Shown here piece by piece: positions 39,841 through 51,548 of a stretch of DNA of 64,000 nt. The stretch's first letter is position 1. Every line of letters starts with the position of its first letter. The stretch is from Pseudocercospora fijiensis CIRAD86 (Eukaryota > Ascomycota > Dothideomycetes > Mycosphaerellales > Mycosphaerellaceae). The DNA is taken from contig NW_006921533.1 of NCBI RefSeq assembly GCF_000340215.1, positions 7,925,977 to 7,989,976 of the forward strand, in the 5' to 3' direction. The notes under the pieces are model-generated. The model was given only the letters and a program-made list of their open reading frames with translations. It did no database searches and was not told the DNA's origin. The position numbers were made by a program, and so were the translations under genes.

Positions 39841-42800
39841 TTCGACGACACTATAGCTCCTCCTAGTCGAGGTAGAGGCGGCGGTAGTAGTAGTAGCAAG
39901 ACTAGCAAGTACTCGCACTTAGGCACTAAGGATCGCTATAGGGCGGTAAAGGCGGATAGAGAGGCGCGAAAGAAGCAAGTATAATAAGAAGAATAAGCTA
40001 CGAAGCAGGCTACTAAGGTCTAGCGACGTAAGAAGGATCTAAAGCGCCTACTACTAGGAGGTCGACGCGCTATTAATCGCTATAACCCGCAATTCGATAT
40101 CGTCGCCTATCTACTACTTCCTCTAGACAACTTACTACCTTATATATAGCATGCCTACTTCGAGGCGCGTATAGAGTATATACGCGACGATAAGTACCTC
40201 CTTAAAGAGATCTAGCTCCTAATGTAGGATATAGCATAGTATTACGATAAGTCTAAGTATCTATAGGAAGAAATAGTGCGCCTTAGTCTCTTAGTAGTAT
40301 TATTAATGCTATATCTATATCGCATCCTAGAACCCGAACCTCTATAGTAGCAAATCGATATATTCTAGTCGCTCTTCTTTAGCTAGTAGGATGTTATATA
40401 TCCGGCTGCTACTAGCTCTAGAAAATTATTAATCTACTAGGCTTTCGCTCTCCTAACCGGTATAGCTATATAGCAAGTAGTAGTCTTAACTCGGATCGCG
40501 GACGAGTAGGGCGGTAATATCAAAGAAGCTATACGCTAGTTGTCGCTATAGGAGTAAGGACTACTTAATGTCTGTATCCTTATAGCAGATAGTAAGCGGC
40601 GCGATCTGTATATACTCGTAGACCTAAAGGTAGGCCGGTACTACTACGTCCTCTATAGCCCTAAGTAAGGTATTACTCCGGAATTTTAAGAGGTCCTACG
40701 CTCTATAGCTCTATCCTTAGGGTTGATCGTATACGATAAGGCACATCTTCTTTATCGGTAGCTAAACTTCCGAGTTGCTTTTAGAAAGATCGCCTTCCTT
40801 CGCGACCTCTACGATATATATATACCTACTATCGCGGCCTCTACTACTATACCGAAAGATGTAATCGATTACCTAGTTAAGAGTCGTACTATTCGTCTAA
40901 TTAGAGATAAGCCTCTTTAGAGCATTGTCTAGCGCAGTAGCATTAATCGCCTAGATACGATATATATTATTAAGCCTCTACCGAAGAACAAGTTAACATC
41001 CTTTAAGTTCTAGTACTTCGTACTAAAGTATACGATTAACGAGGAAGGCTGCGGCATACCCGACCTAATCTAGAAGACTCTTATCTTTGTCGACGGCCGC
41101 GTAAGCATTAATCGTGCCTATCTCCTAATGCGATCTTAGTTAGTAGATCTAACTAAGGACATCGACCTAGAGCTAGCAGAGTATAAGTATATATAGACTA
41201 GTGTACTACTTATGCCGAGAGGAAAGCTAACTATTAATATTCGAAAGGTAATCTCTTTCTATACGGCTTATATCGCGCCGCTAGATAAGGACCTCCGATA
41301 CTAGGAATTTAAGAAGCTAGACTTACACATCCGTATTATATAGGGCACGCTAGCTACTGCGACAGGTACTAACATTCCGGATATCGAGATCGTTAGACAA
41401 TAGGGTATTCCTATTACAAACGATATTCTCGATCTAATATAGAAGCTTAGTCGCGGTGCGCGTCTGCTAAATATTAAGGCTCTTGCGGTGTTTATATTGC
41501 CGTATTAGTACGATAATAGACAGGGCCGTGTTCTACTAGAGAAGCGCAGCTATATCTCTATAATCAATCCTTATAATAAGGACTAGGCTATTCTATACCG
41601 AGAGTAGGCATATCTTCTATCGAATCCTAGCAGCCTCCGCAATATAGTAGTCTCGGATAAGATTAAATAGGTTCTAGGCGAGGAATTCGACGACTTCTCC
41701 GAGGACATCTTTAATATTATAAACTAGCTAGATAGTCTAGATAAGCACGATAATAGAGAAGGCATTACGGTCCGCGTACGTCGTACTATAGACGAGGCTA
41801 CTATACATCCTAGGACAGCCGTATATAGAAGCGGCGCTAGTGCCTTTAACGATACTATAGATAGTGCAATCGTAGACAACTCTAATATACCGAAATAGAC
41901 TTCCGATAAGATAAAGAGCCGAGAGAGCGCATCTCCTATATTTATACGTCTTATTAATATACGCTATTATCCGGTAAAGGGTTAGCGCTAGTGCTTTAGG
42001 GCTATTATTAACGAGTACCTTAGAGAAGGGGAGTGTATATACCTAATCCCTAAAGGCAAGGTCGTATAGGGCAAAGATACCTGCTATAGTATATACAACC
42101 CGGACTTGCTAAAGAAGCTAGTATAGGATAGTTACGAGCCGCTAGCAGTACCTCTATTACCGCAGAAGCCGAGAAAGAGTAGTCTATCGGGCTATACTCT
42201 AGAGTATATCGAGGAATGGATTTCTAAGTAGGCTAAGCGCGTATTCGATAACACTATCTACGAGAGCCGGAACTGCGACATTCTAGCAAACGTTATAGTG
42301 CTAAAGTATAAGCTATAGAACCTTTGCGAGGTCTTTAAGCCTGCTAAGGACCTATATAGGGACAATATCGACGCGGCTGTCCTTAATAAGCGAGCACTAG
42401 CGTTTATAAAGTAGTATAAGAAGGATTCGGATAATGCGAAGGACATACCGCTTAACGATATACTTAGTATGCTAAATAGCATTATCGATAATGTGTATAA
42501 GAAGCGCAAGAAGTACTTAGAGCGCGTAGCTACGAATCGCGAATAGCTAAAGCGCTAGAGAAAGGAGGCAGAAGAGGCGGCGGCGGCTGTAGCGGCTATA
42601 GTAGGAGATACTAAGCTACTAGCCGGTCTAGCTAAAGAAGAAGAGACCGCTCTAGTTAAAGAGACTGCTAGGGACCGGCGTATATTAAACAAGCAGCAGC
42701 AGCGTAAGTCCGGTACGGCTACTAGTACCCTTCGCAAAGACCTAGCTAAGAAGCGTGCTACGGCTACTAGTCCTATACTAATACCGATACTAACGCTATT

Positions 42801-43266
42801 GCTATTGCTAGCACCTAGAGCTCCGCCTATAGCATCTGTAGCTAGTCCGTCTCGACCTCGTCTAGAAACAGGAGATAAGCGTAGTGCTAGTAGAGTTACC
42901 GATACTTAGAGATAGATACTAAGCGCTCGTGCTACTCCTCGGCGTCGGACCGGATAGAACGGAATACTAATACTAGCATCTCGTCGTCGTCCTAGTACTG
43001 CTAAATATCTAAGTGCCTTTAGGCCGATTCGTATAACTACTGCAGAGGCTTAAGTAGCTTATACTAAAGCAGCCTTATCGTCTCTACTACGCTTATCTAG
43101 CCGGACCTGTATACTAACCCGGCGTGCTTTAGATATAGCAGAGTCTAGTGTATACATTAATCGTATAGTAGGTAAAGAGGAAGAGGAGTACTTTAATAAA
43201 GACTTTAGTAATAGGGAAATTGTCTTCGATACCCCTAGCAAGCGTCGTAGAGGCCGTAGTCGTTAA
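39841..43266 (+). pseudogene. RecQ/DEAH-type helicase, RIP-mutated repeat copy
   Basis: One frame holds for 3.4 kb to TAA at 43264-43266, with about sixty Gln/Trp-type stops and no frameshift. Near 40729 it reads IVYD.AHLLYR (a DEAH box with the Glu replaced), followed by FRVAFRKIAFLRDLY and PTIAAS, the motif II/III area of RecQ-like helicases. Near 41340-41410 GTLATATGTNIPDIE..RQ.GIP matches motif V/VI text (usual form GTxAFGMGVNIPDIExVIQWG), and TLIFVDGRVS near 41080 fits motif IV. The C-terminal part is a charged coil, then a basic end KRRRGRSR. Repeated RecQ-like genes are known from fungal subtelomeres (telomere-linked helicases); assignment to that group is an inference. Confidence 0.72.
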
Positions 43267-45839
43267 AGGATTTGCTATATTAGAGGGGAGCAGGTAGTAG
43301 TGTCGTCGGTGTTAAGAAGACTAAGACAGAGAGAGCAGATTCTTAGTAACTAAGAGTGCCTACTTCGCACGTTCTTTGCCCTTCCCTTACTACTACTAAA
43401 GTATTATATACTATAGGATGTCTATAGCTCTCTATACCGTCGCGGTAAATTCTTCTATAGCATTCTAAATTTCCTATTGCTTACTACTAGTCCTTTTATC
43501 TATAGTATCCTACTTAACCTTAATCTAAATGCTCGTTGCTAGCCCGGCCTCTTTATCTTTCTCTTCTCCTATTGCCGTCTCCGTATACTTTATTACAAGC
43601 CGACGAATGTATTATACTATACTATACTAGCTCTTAGCTAGCTAACTAGGTCCCCTCCGCGGCCTAGTATTATATAGATCCGCAATCTGCTACTATGTTA
43701 TACTAGTACTACGCTTTAGACTAAGAATAACAATAGCTAGCATCTCGTCGCTAATCTTATCGTCCTCGGATCTAGTTGCTATCGTCGGTATACTATATAC
43801 AACTTAAATCGTTGCTATATAGAAGCGTAAAAGGGCGCGTCGTAAAAGATATAGATATATATATAGTCGTAAGAGTAGTATATAATCGAGGAAAGTGTAA
43901 GGATATCGAGTCCCGCTAAGACCCCGGATTTACTATAGTAGAGAGCCCGATTAGCGGGAATAGCCCGGCTCTAAGATCGCGACTCCTTTCGAGAGCGTAT
44001 CGCAATACCCGCTTTAGCTTTTAACTTTTATAATAGTACGATAGTACGATACGAATACGGCGAGATATGTCGATTAAGCGTATTTCTAGCAAACCGCGCT
44101 AGCAAAAGTGTCTAATACGATAACGACGGCCGCCTTCTGCCTCCGAAGCCCGAGAAGTTAATACTACTAACACTAGTACTACTAACACTAGCGACGCTAA
44201 CACTAGCGACGCTAATACTAGCGACTATACTTATTACACTATAGCTATTAGCACTACAATATATATAGCAAGGATAGATACGCGAGGCGATAACATATAT
44301 CGAGCGTAAGCACTCTTCGAGAAGCTACGACAGCCCTCTTACGTTAACGCCCTCCTTTGCTTAAATCCTATAGTTACGATCTATTAGAAGGACTAGCTAC
44401 TATGTAAGACAGTATAGATAAGTGTAGTTGCGTCTAGGGATCTGTTTAACTAGCGGCACTAAGCGGCTATAGAAGTATACGCCCCGAAGTACACTAGAAT
44501 TATATATAGCCTATATACTACGGGTACGCGTAATAAGTACAAGTACGAGTACGCGTATACGTAGCAATTAGCGCATTCTATTACTAACTATAGTACGCAT
44601 AACCGAAGGACAAGGTATATAGGACGGGGCTTATTAAGCGAAACGACGACAGCTCTTTCGCTAAAGCGATACTTATTAGTACCTAGATAATAATAGAGTG
44701 TAACCGCGCCCTTAGTATCTCTAAGAGACACTATAGAAAAGGTTGTCGAGCGCGTTGTAGTCGTATAGCAATGTTAATACGCTTACTAGAAGAGGAGGCG
44801 CACTATAGTCGGATAATAGTCTTAATACGCTTAGTTCGGATCGGTGCGCACTATAGTCGAATAGTAGTCTTAATACGCAAAGGGCTATAGTCGTATAGCA
44901 GTAAAGACTAAGACTAAGACTAAGCGCCTTTAGGCTTAAGTATACTAGAGGCCCTTACGCAACGACTAAGATTATTATAACTAATAGTCCTAACGAAGGC
45001 GCTACGCCGACTTAACTAGATACGCGTATATTATCCTATAAAGAATCCGAACGTAGGAAGCCTATAGCCGCTACTTAAGGTGTATCTTACTAAAGAGTTT
45101 TTACCGAGTTAGGCCTATAGTAATGCTACGAACCTATCCTATCTACTTAGTAGGAGAGTCGCTATCGAGCCGCTACTTAAGGTATACCTTACTAAAGAGT
45201 TTTTACCGAGTTAGACCGTTAGCCGCATTATAGGTGTACCTTACTAAAGAGTTTTTACCTCCGCTAATCTATCTAAGACCTCTGCAGTTTGCACTAAGAC
45301 TGCGATGTTCTAACAACAACTATGCTCTTTCGGTTAAATACGTAGTCGGCGCCCGCTAAAGCTATAGAAAACAACCTACTCGCTAGGAGAGTCGCCTTCG
45401 CAACGTCTTGCTCGGCAAAGCCTATCGGAGACCTTAAAAGAAGGACTAAATAAACTACCTACCGAGGAACCTTAACTATTAGATAAGCGGCTCTATCGGT
45501 AGCAAGCCGTAGAACTAGCAAGGAATGGTATTAATCGCTATAGAGCTACCTATATACGATAAAGAGGTATCGATACTATTGTATACGCCGATAGCTAGTA
45601 TGTTGCTAGGGGTGTTAGTATATTAGTGTATATATATAGAAGAAGAAGAAGAAGTTAAGGTTAGAAAGCGGAGATATATACTCGCGTAAGTAAGGTTTTA
45701 TATATAGTAGCTCGGCTAATAGCAATGCGATATCGTTAATATTAAGGCAATAATAACGGCTATATATTACTTGCACTACGCTCTCGAGGCAAGAGCGGTC
45801 GTTAATAGTACCTAAGGCTATAAATTAGAGCATCGGAGC
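43267..45839. repeat. RIP-mutated region with scattered direct repeats
   Basis: 43300-43830 can be read as a second frame with RIP-type stops (FALPLLLLKYYIL, FLLLTTSPFIYS), possibly a second protein of the helicase element. Near 44160-44235 are four related GCGACGCTAACACTA-type copies. Near 44799-44880 the phrase GCACTATAGTCG..TAGTCTTAATACGC occurs twice. No known domain was recognised. Confidence 0.45.
45068..45262. repeat. Three-copy direct repeat
   Basis: GCCGCTACTTAAGGT..ACC/TTTACTAAAGAGTTTTTACC starts at 45068 and 45169, and a shortened copy (GCCGCATTATAGGTGTACC...) at 45222. The spacing is 101 and 53 bp. The first two copies also share CGAGTTAG after the core. Confidence 0.8.
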
Positions 45840-48800
45840 ATAGTGTTATTCTAAGGCTAGTCTTCGGCATCCCTCGTAGTCCTTCCCTATCTTATCGGTA
45901 GGAGTATATGCTCGTACGCAGTATTCCTTTCTATCCTTAACCTTCTATAATATTATACGGGCTACGGCGAAGAGACTGCTAGCCAACCCGAGCGATAGCT
46001 ATCTCCTTATTAAGCGCCGTTATATTAGGGTCCTAAAACTGCGAGAAGTTGTCCCGATTACTACCTATACTACCTATGCTACTAGTATTAGATCTAGGCG
46101 CTAGCAAAGCACCGGTTATTATCGCTAGGTCTTTAGCACCGCTAGCAGCAGCACTACTAGTTAAGTCTATTACTTCTAGCTATAGCTAATCGATATAAGC
46201 CTAGCCCTCGGCATCTACTAACGGCTTAAAGGCTTCGCCTCGATTAGCTCCCCTATTGAAACGCTCTCTCGCATTAGCTCTATTAATACCGTCTACGCTA
46301 GTAACAGCTATATTATTCTCTCCGCTACGAGTTACGCTACTAACTAGCAACTAGTTAGATTAATTAAGGGCCTCGACGATCTTTGCTACTTACTCTTTAC
46401 CTAGAGACTATATATTATTAGAGAGGCCTATCTTTGTTGATCCCTCGACTCGAGATAGGTTGTATTTAGCAATGCCCTAATCTACTAGCCTAGTAGCATA
46501 GGACAGGATCTAAATCGGCATCTTCTTATCGGTATAGTACGTAGTCTTTTCTAGGCCTATAGATTCGACTATCTCCTATACGATACGGGAAGCAGTCCGG
46601 TTCTGCGATACTAACTCTATAGTAGTAGCTAGATTATGTGTCGAGTTAGTATAAGCCTTAATGTCTATCTATAGGGCCCTGTTTAGTTCCTCCTATATCT
46701 TATTAGCACCGAGACCTCGACTATTGCCTAGATCGACGACTATCGAAACCTTAAGAGCATCTTATAGAGGCTTCTTCGTAGCCTTGCTAAAGAGCTAGGC
46801 TATATAGATTATCTTACGACTATAGTTCTACTGTCGCGCTCTAAGGAAGATAATAGCTAGGTAAGGAATCATTCGACGGAGGTTGCTAGTGTCTATCTTC
46901 CGGATAGAGTTATATATAATTAAGTGCGGCTTAATAGTCTAAACAAGGCGGCATATAGTAGTAAAGGCTAGATCCTTAACAGTGCTATTAATATTAGTAC
47001 CGTCCTATACGGATTTAGTACAGACCGACTTATAGATAGAGAGGACAATATCGATGTATTTAGTATGCCGCATATGCTTAATAATAGCCTTATATACCTC
47101 CTTCCGAGTTCCGGAGATAGTCGCAGTACCTTTACTAGCTATATTATCTCCGCCGCGACCGCCGAGCTCCTTAATAATAGCCGCCTCGAGTAGCTTACTA
47201 GTAGCATCAATCTTTCTACGCTTTCGCAACTCGTAAATCTAGCGGGTAGCAATCCGGGTTCTATACGAAGCCTTTATAACAAGATCGTTTAGATAGTACT
47301 TCGCCTTCTCCTTAATAATGCCTAGAATATCGAGATTAGATACATCCGACTAAATATTGTACGTAAGCGGCTTATCTGCCTAGTTCTTATCCTAGTAGGT
47401 CTTAAGAGGCGTATAGCTGCTATTTATATCGGTATAGAATATAGCAGGCACGATAATAAGCTACTCCTTGCGGTTATACGGGCGAGTGCTCTCTACGCTC
47501 TCTATCTTAACTATACGATTACGAGTAGCAGTTATCTAGTCTCCGATAATTAGAATTAGAACCTTGTCCTAGAACTCGTTATTATCTAGATCTAGCTGTA
47601 TGAACTGCTCGAATTTATCGTTATATACCTTATATATCTCCTAGATTAATGCTTTATCGTAGTATAAGGCTAGTATAGGGATAATTAGAGTTCTGCCCTT
47701 ATTCTTAATCTTAACTAATAGCTATAGAAAGCGCTCCTATAGCATACTACCCTTAACAAGGACAAAGAGATGCTCTAGCACGCGATCGACTTTAGCTTCG
47801 GCATACTAGGCATCCTATATCTCGGTGTCTTTACTAGTGTTATAAGCACTCTTAGCCTTCTTCTTAGCCTTCTTCTTAGGTTGCTTCTTAAAGTCGAAGC
47901 CCTTAAAGCGCTACTAAATTGACTTAAAGAGATATCTAAGCGCCTAATCGATCTAGTATAAGGATATCTTCTTCTTCTTGTCGTTACTAGTTACGCCGCG
48001 GAAGATCGTTCGAGGGTTAAGCTCTTTGCTATAGTCTAGTATATCTCTCGTTAGGCCGCCTTCTAGGAATTCTAGGTAGATAGCTATATGCGCAGTAGTC
48101 TAATTATCTTAGTATATAGCACTACCAATTATCTAGGCACCTCTACGGTTAGATAAACGGTAGAAGTTGTCGTATACGAGCACCTAACGACGAGATATAC
48201 GAGCTGTCTTTGCGATAAAGGCACGATAGGCCTTTGCTGTCTTACGTACGAGACGCTAAATAGTGCGAAAAGATCGACTAACGCCTATAGCACTAAAGAG
48301 ATTAATAACTCGCGACTTGATACTACTAGTATAGAGGTATAGGCTAATCTGCTTACTAAACTAGGAAGACTTCTTTAGCGCGATCGAGCTAGTAACGATC
48401 TAGGTTATTAGTATAGTACGCTTCTGTATACAGCGGTGCTTGTCGCTAATAATATCTTCCTATTTATTATCGTCGTCGTCGCCGTCGTTACTAGCTATAT
48501 CTTTCTTCTCCTAGGCGTCTATACTCTTTATAATCTTTGTACGGCTATACTTCTTATTAGGCAGTACGGATTGTAAGAGTCGGTACTAGCTAGGAGCTAT
48601 AGTTCTAATAACCTAGTTAATCTATGCGAGGAGATCGGACTTACCCTCCTTCTAGTACTCGTTAATAGCGGCTTCTAGATTGTATTTGTTAAAGAATCGC
48701 TTGCCGATAAGATGCTTTAACTCCGTACGCAGGACCCTAGTACTAACTAAACCTTCGCTCTTCGGGAAAGACTTCTTAATAATCTTGTTAGCCTTCTTCC

Positions 48801-49540
48801 GGTAATCGCGTATACTAGCGATACCTATATACATACCGACGAGCTTTGCGTACGTAAGGTACTAGTCGTCTAGGATGCGAGAGATATACTTAAACTTCTG
48901 TTTATCGGTTATACGAGTCTTACGCTTCTTACGCTTCTTCTAACTCGACTAACTAGGTCTACTAGGCGTCTAACCTAGAGTTACCGGAGCCTTGCCTTTA
49001 GCTCTACTACCCTTACTCTTCGTAGTTAGGCGAGCGTCCGTCTCTTCCTCTTTAGACTCGTCTACCGACACTTTATCTTCCTAATTACGGTCTAGCTCGG
49101 GATTGTAACCTAGAGCATTGCCCGCCCGCTATTCGGCCTCTAACTTATTAGCGCTTAGTCTATCTTCCTAATTAGCAATATCTAAGTCGCCTTTATCCTT
49201 ATTAGTATCCTTATACACTTCTAGAACTTCTAGCTAATTACGGCGGATAATAATAGGCTTATTTCGACGAGCTCGTAATAAGCGCGGCTATTAGCGACGC
49301 GTATATTCGGCGGTACGCTAACGAGCGCGCTGCTCCTAGCGTAGTCGAGCTCTACGGTCGGCTAGGTCTTAGGCGTGTCCTTATAGTAAAGCTTCAAGCA
49401 TGTCGCTCGTATTAAACACATCGCGATTGTTGTTATTAGCGGCGGCGGCGGCGGCGGCATTGCTATCGCTATCGCCTAGTAGCAAGTCGGCTATTTCTAT
49501 ATCGCCTATAGCGGAGCGCTATCGAGTTAGATTAGTGCGT
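45840..49540 (-). pseudogene. Long DUF6589-like repeat protein frame, RIP-mutated
   Basis: A single minus-strand frame about 3.7 kb long, interrupted only by TAG/TAA codons. From the 5' end it has an acidic start with an Ala run from GCC repeats (49438-49459) and a Lys/Arg-rich linker. A block at about 48360-48250 reads KQISLYLYTSSIKSRVINLF then AIGVSRSFRTI, and YDNFYRLSNRRGA follows near 48170. This order (LYLYSSG..RVI.LL..LG...SY.TV, then IYDNFN) is what I know from DUF6589-type proteins repeated in fungal genomes; further matches are NLRRMIPYLAIIFLRAR (about 46840) and an NRTASRIV segment. Function of the family is unknown. The start is placed near 49540 by the open frame only. Confidence 0.55.
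49438..49459. repeat. GCC/GGC trinucleotide run
   Basis: About seven GGC repeats, reading as an Ala run in the minus-strand pseudo-frame. It has kept full GC content inside a RIP block, as expected because it contains no CpA. Confidence 0.9.
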
Positions 49541-50222
49541 GTGTATATATAATAGTATGTATAAAATATAGACTATTAGTTACAGGTCGAGTCGAAGCGG
49601 AAGTAGATTGTAAGAAGCTAAGAGTGTTTAAGCCTTAGGCGTAGACTAGAAGCGTAGAGACCTACTTTTATTTTATAAAAGTAAAGTGTCTAGAAGCATT
49701 ACTTATTTCTTCTAGGTATTCACGATTTACGACAAGATAGTACTAGACTAGATAAAGCAATATATCGCACAGCTCTGCGACACCTTTTAACGCAGTTAGC
49801 AACGCGTACGATATACGACAAGCCGGATACCTACATTGCGCCGCAGCGGAGTAATCTACGCGTTTAATTACAACCGCGATAGTCGACTAAATAGTAATAG
49901 ATTCTTTAAACCGTGCGGCGACTATTGCTTAGGCTAATAGCAGTAATCGTAGTATTAAGAGAATAGATATCAAGAATATAGCTTTAGCTTGTAGCTAGCC
50001 TAAGTAGCTCTAGCGTATCTAATATTACTTAACACTATAATATCGGAGAGCATCGAGACCTATATAAAAGGTACTTAGAAATGGACGCGCTATACGATAA
50101 TGCATATCTTATATATATATTGTTAAAAGCGACACTCGGCCTTTTTAGCCTACTTAAACTAGCTTCGGCGCATTCGCAATATTGCAATACTACTACTTTA
50201 GACACTTCTATACCTTATATAT
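49541..50222. repeat. RIP-mutated host sequence of the LINE insertion
   Basis: Unassigned repeat sequence. A stretch at about 50085-50145 (CGCTATACGATAATG.., then GTTAAAAGCGACA) resembles one just after the LINE (about 55138-55195), so the LINE entered a region that already held related copies. Confidence 0.45.
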
Positions 50223-50307
50223 TATATACTCAAAATCATACCGTTAGAAGAATAGTAGCGAACAATTAGAGACGAAGGGAAGATAGTTAAGAAGGAAGGG
50301 AGGACGA

Positions 50308-51548
50308 ATGGAAAGCACTATATACTAGGGCAGAGGAGGTACTAAAGGCGGAAGATAGAAGAACCCCTAAGAGGGCATATAGAATAATAATCTTAGAAGT
50401 TAGAACTCCTTAGAGGACTGAAAGCAATCCACAACTAGGCAAGCTACGTAATCACAAAGGTAGCTAATACAGTCGTAGCAAAGATTACGAAGAAACAATA
50501 GGAGATAAGCCTAAACTACCGCACCTAGGTAGCAGTAGCTAGTTAGGAGGCGCTAAAACCCCCGAGGATAGTAGTTAGAGTCTATATTACGGACCTATAG
50601 GAGCAAAAGGAAATCTAAGGACTTATAGGGAAAGAGATTGTAGAAAGAATTGCAGTTAAAGAGGTAATTAGGGCTAGGAACGAAGGAAAAGGGGTAATTA
50701 AGCTGTTTATAGTACAAGAGTAGGACAAAAAGAAGCTAGAAACACAAAAAGAATAGACAACTAAGATAGGGAAAACAGCAAAGGTCTCCTAATAGCAATT
50801 TATAATTATAGCCTATAGTATAATAAGAAGCTTTAAGGAAGAATAGGATATTAAGAGCCTATAGAGACAAAACTAAGCTATATACCTAGGCCTAAGGATT
50901 ACAAAAGTGGCATAGATTAAAAGGAAAATCGAAGAGACTAAGAAGCAGTCTTCCCTAATTATCTAGATAGGGAGTATAGAGCAAGCTAATATAGTGCTAG
51001 ACTAGGGGTTGTTCTAGGACTTTGAAAGATTAGAAACAGAGATATATAGAAGCAACTATAGGATAATGTAGTGCTTCAAATGTCAATACTATAGACACTT
51101 AGCAGCTAAGTATACAAAGACAACTAATACCTGCTCCTATTATATAGGGGATTACTAGGTCAAAGAATGTAAAGTATATAAGGGAGAAGCAAGATATGTA
51201 TACTACACTAAAAGACACCCCTCTTAGGCGAAGGAATGCCTAGTAAGAATATAGGTAGCTAGGAAGGCAAAGGAAGCTAGAATTAATACACTAAAAAGAT
51301 ACATAACAAGCTAGGGCAGCTAGGTATAGAAGCAACCTAGCTAAGTACTACAAAAGAGGTCTAGACAAGATAATAGGTTTATATTTAGGGCCTTACTAGT
51401 ATAAGAGAGTTACTAGTAACTAGGGAGACTAAGATACCTTAATATTGCAGGAAAGGAAGCAGGGTAGATAAAGCTTAGTCAAATGTTAGTCTAAAATAAG
51501 GGAAGACTAAAGGAAAACCTATAGGGAAATAATATAGATAAAACCTAA
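50308..51548 (+). pseudogene. LINE ORF1, gag-like protein with zinc knuckle (dead)
   Basis: The frame is open apart from RIP-type stops down to TAA at 51546-51548. The left limit is approximate. Early text reads ITDL.EQKEI, GLIGKEIVERIAVKEVIRAR. Near 51072 a cysteine knuckle appears (CFKCQYYRHLAAKY), followed by CSYYIGDY..KEC and a third weaker Cys/His set, as in Tad-type ORF1. Such proteins bind the element RNA and chaperone it. The stop overlaps the start of ORF2. Confidence 0.75.
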
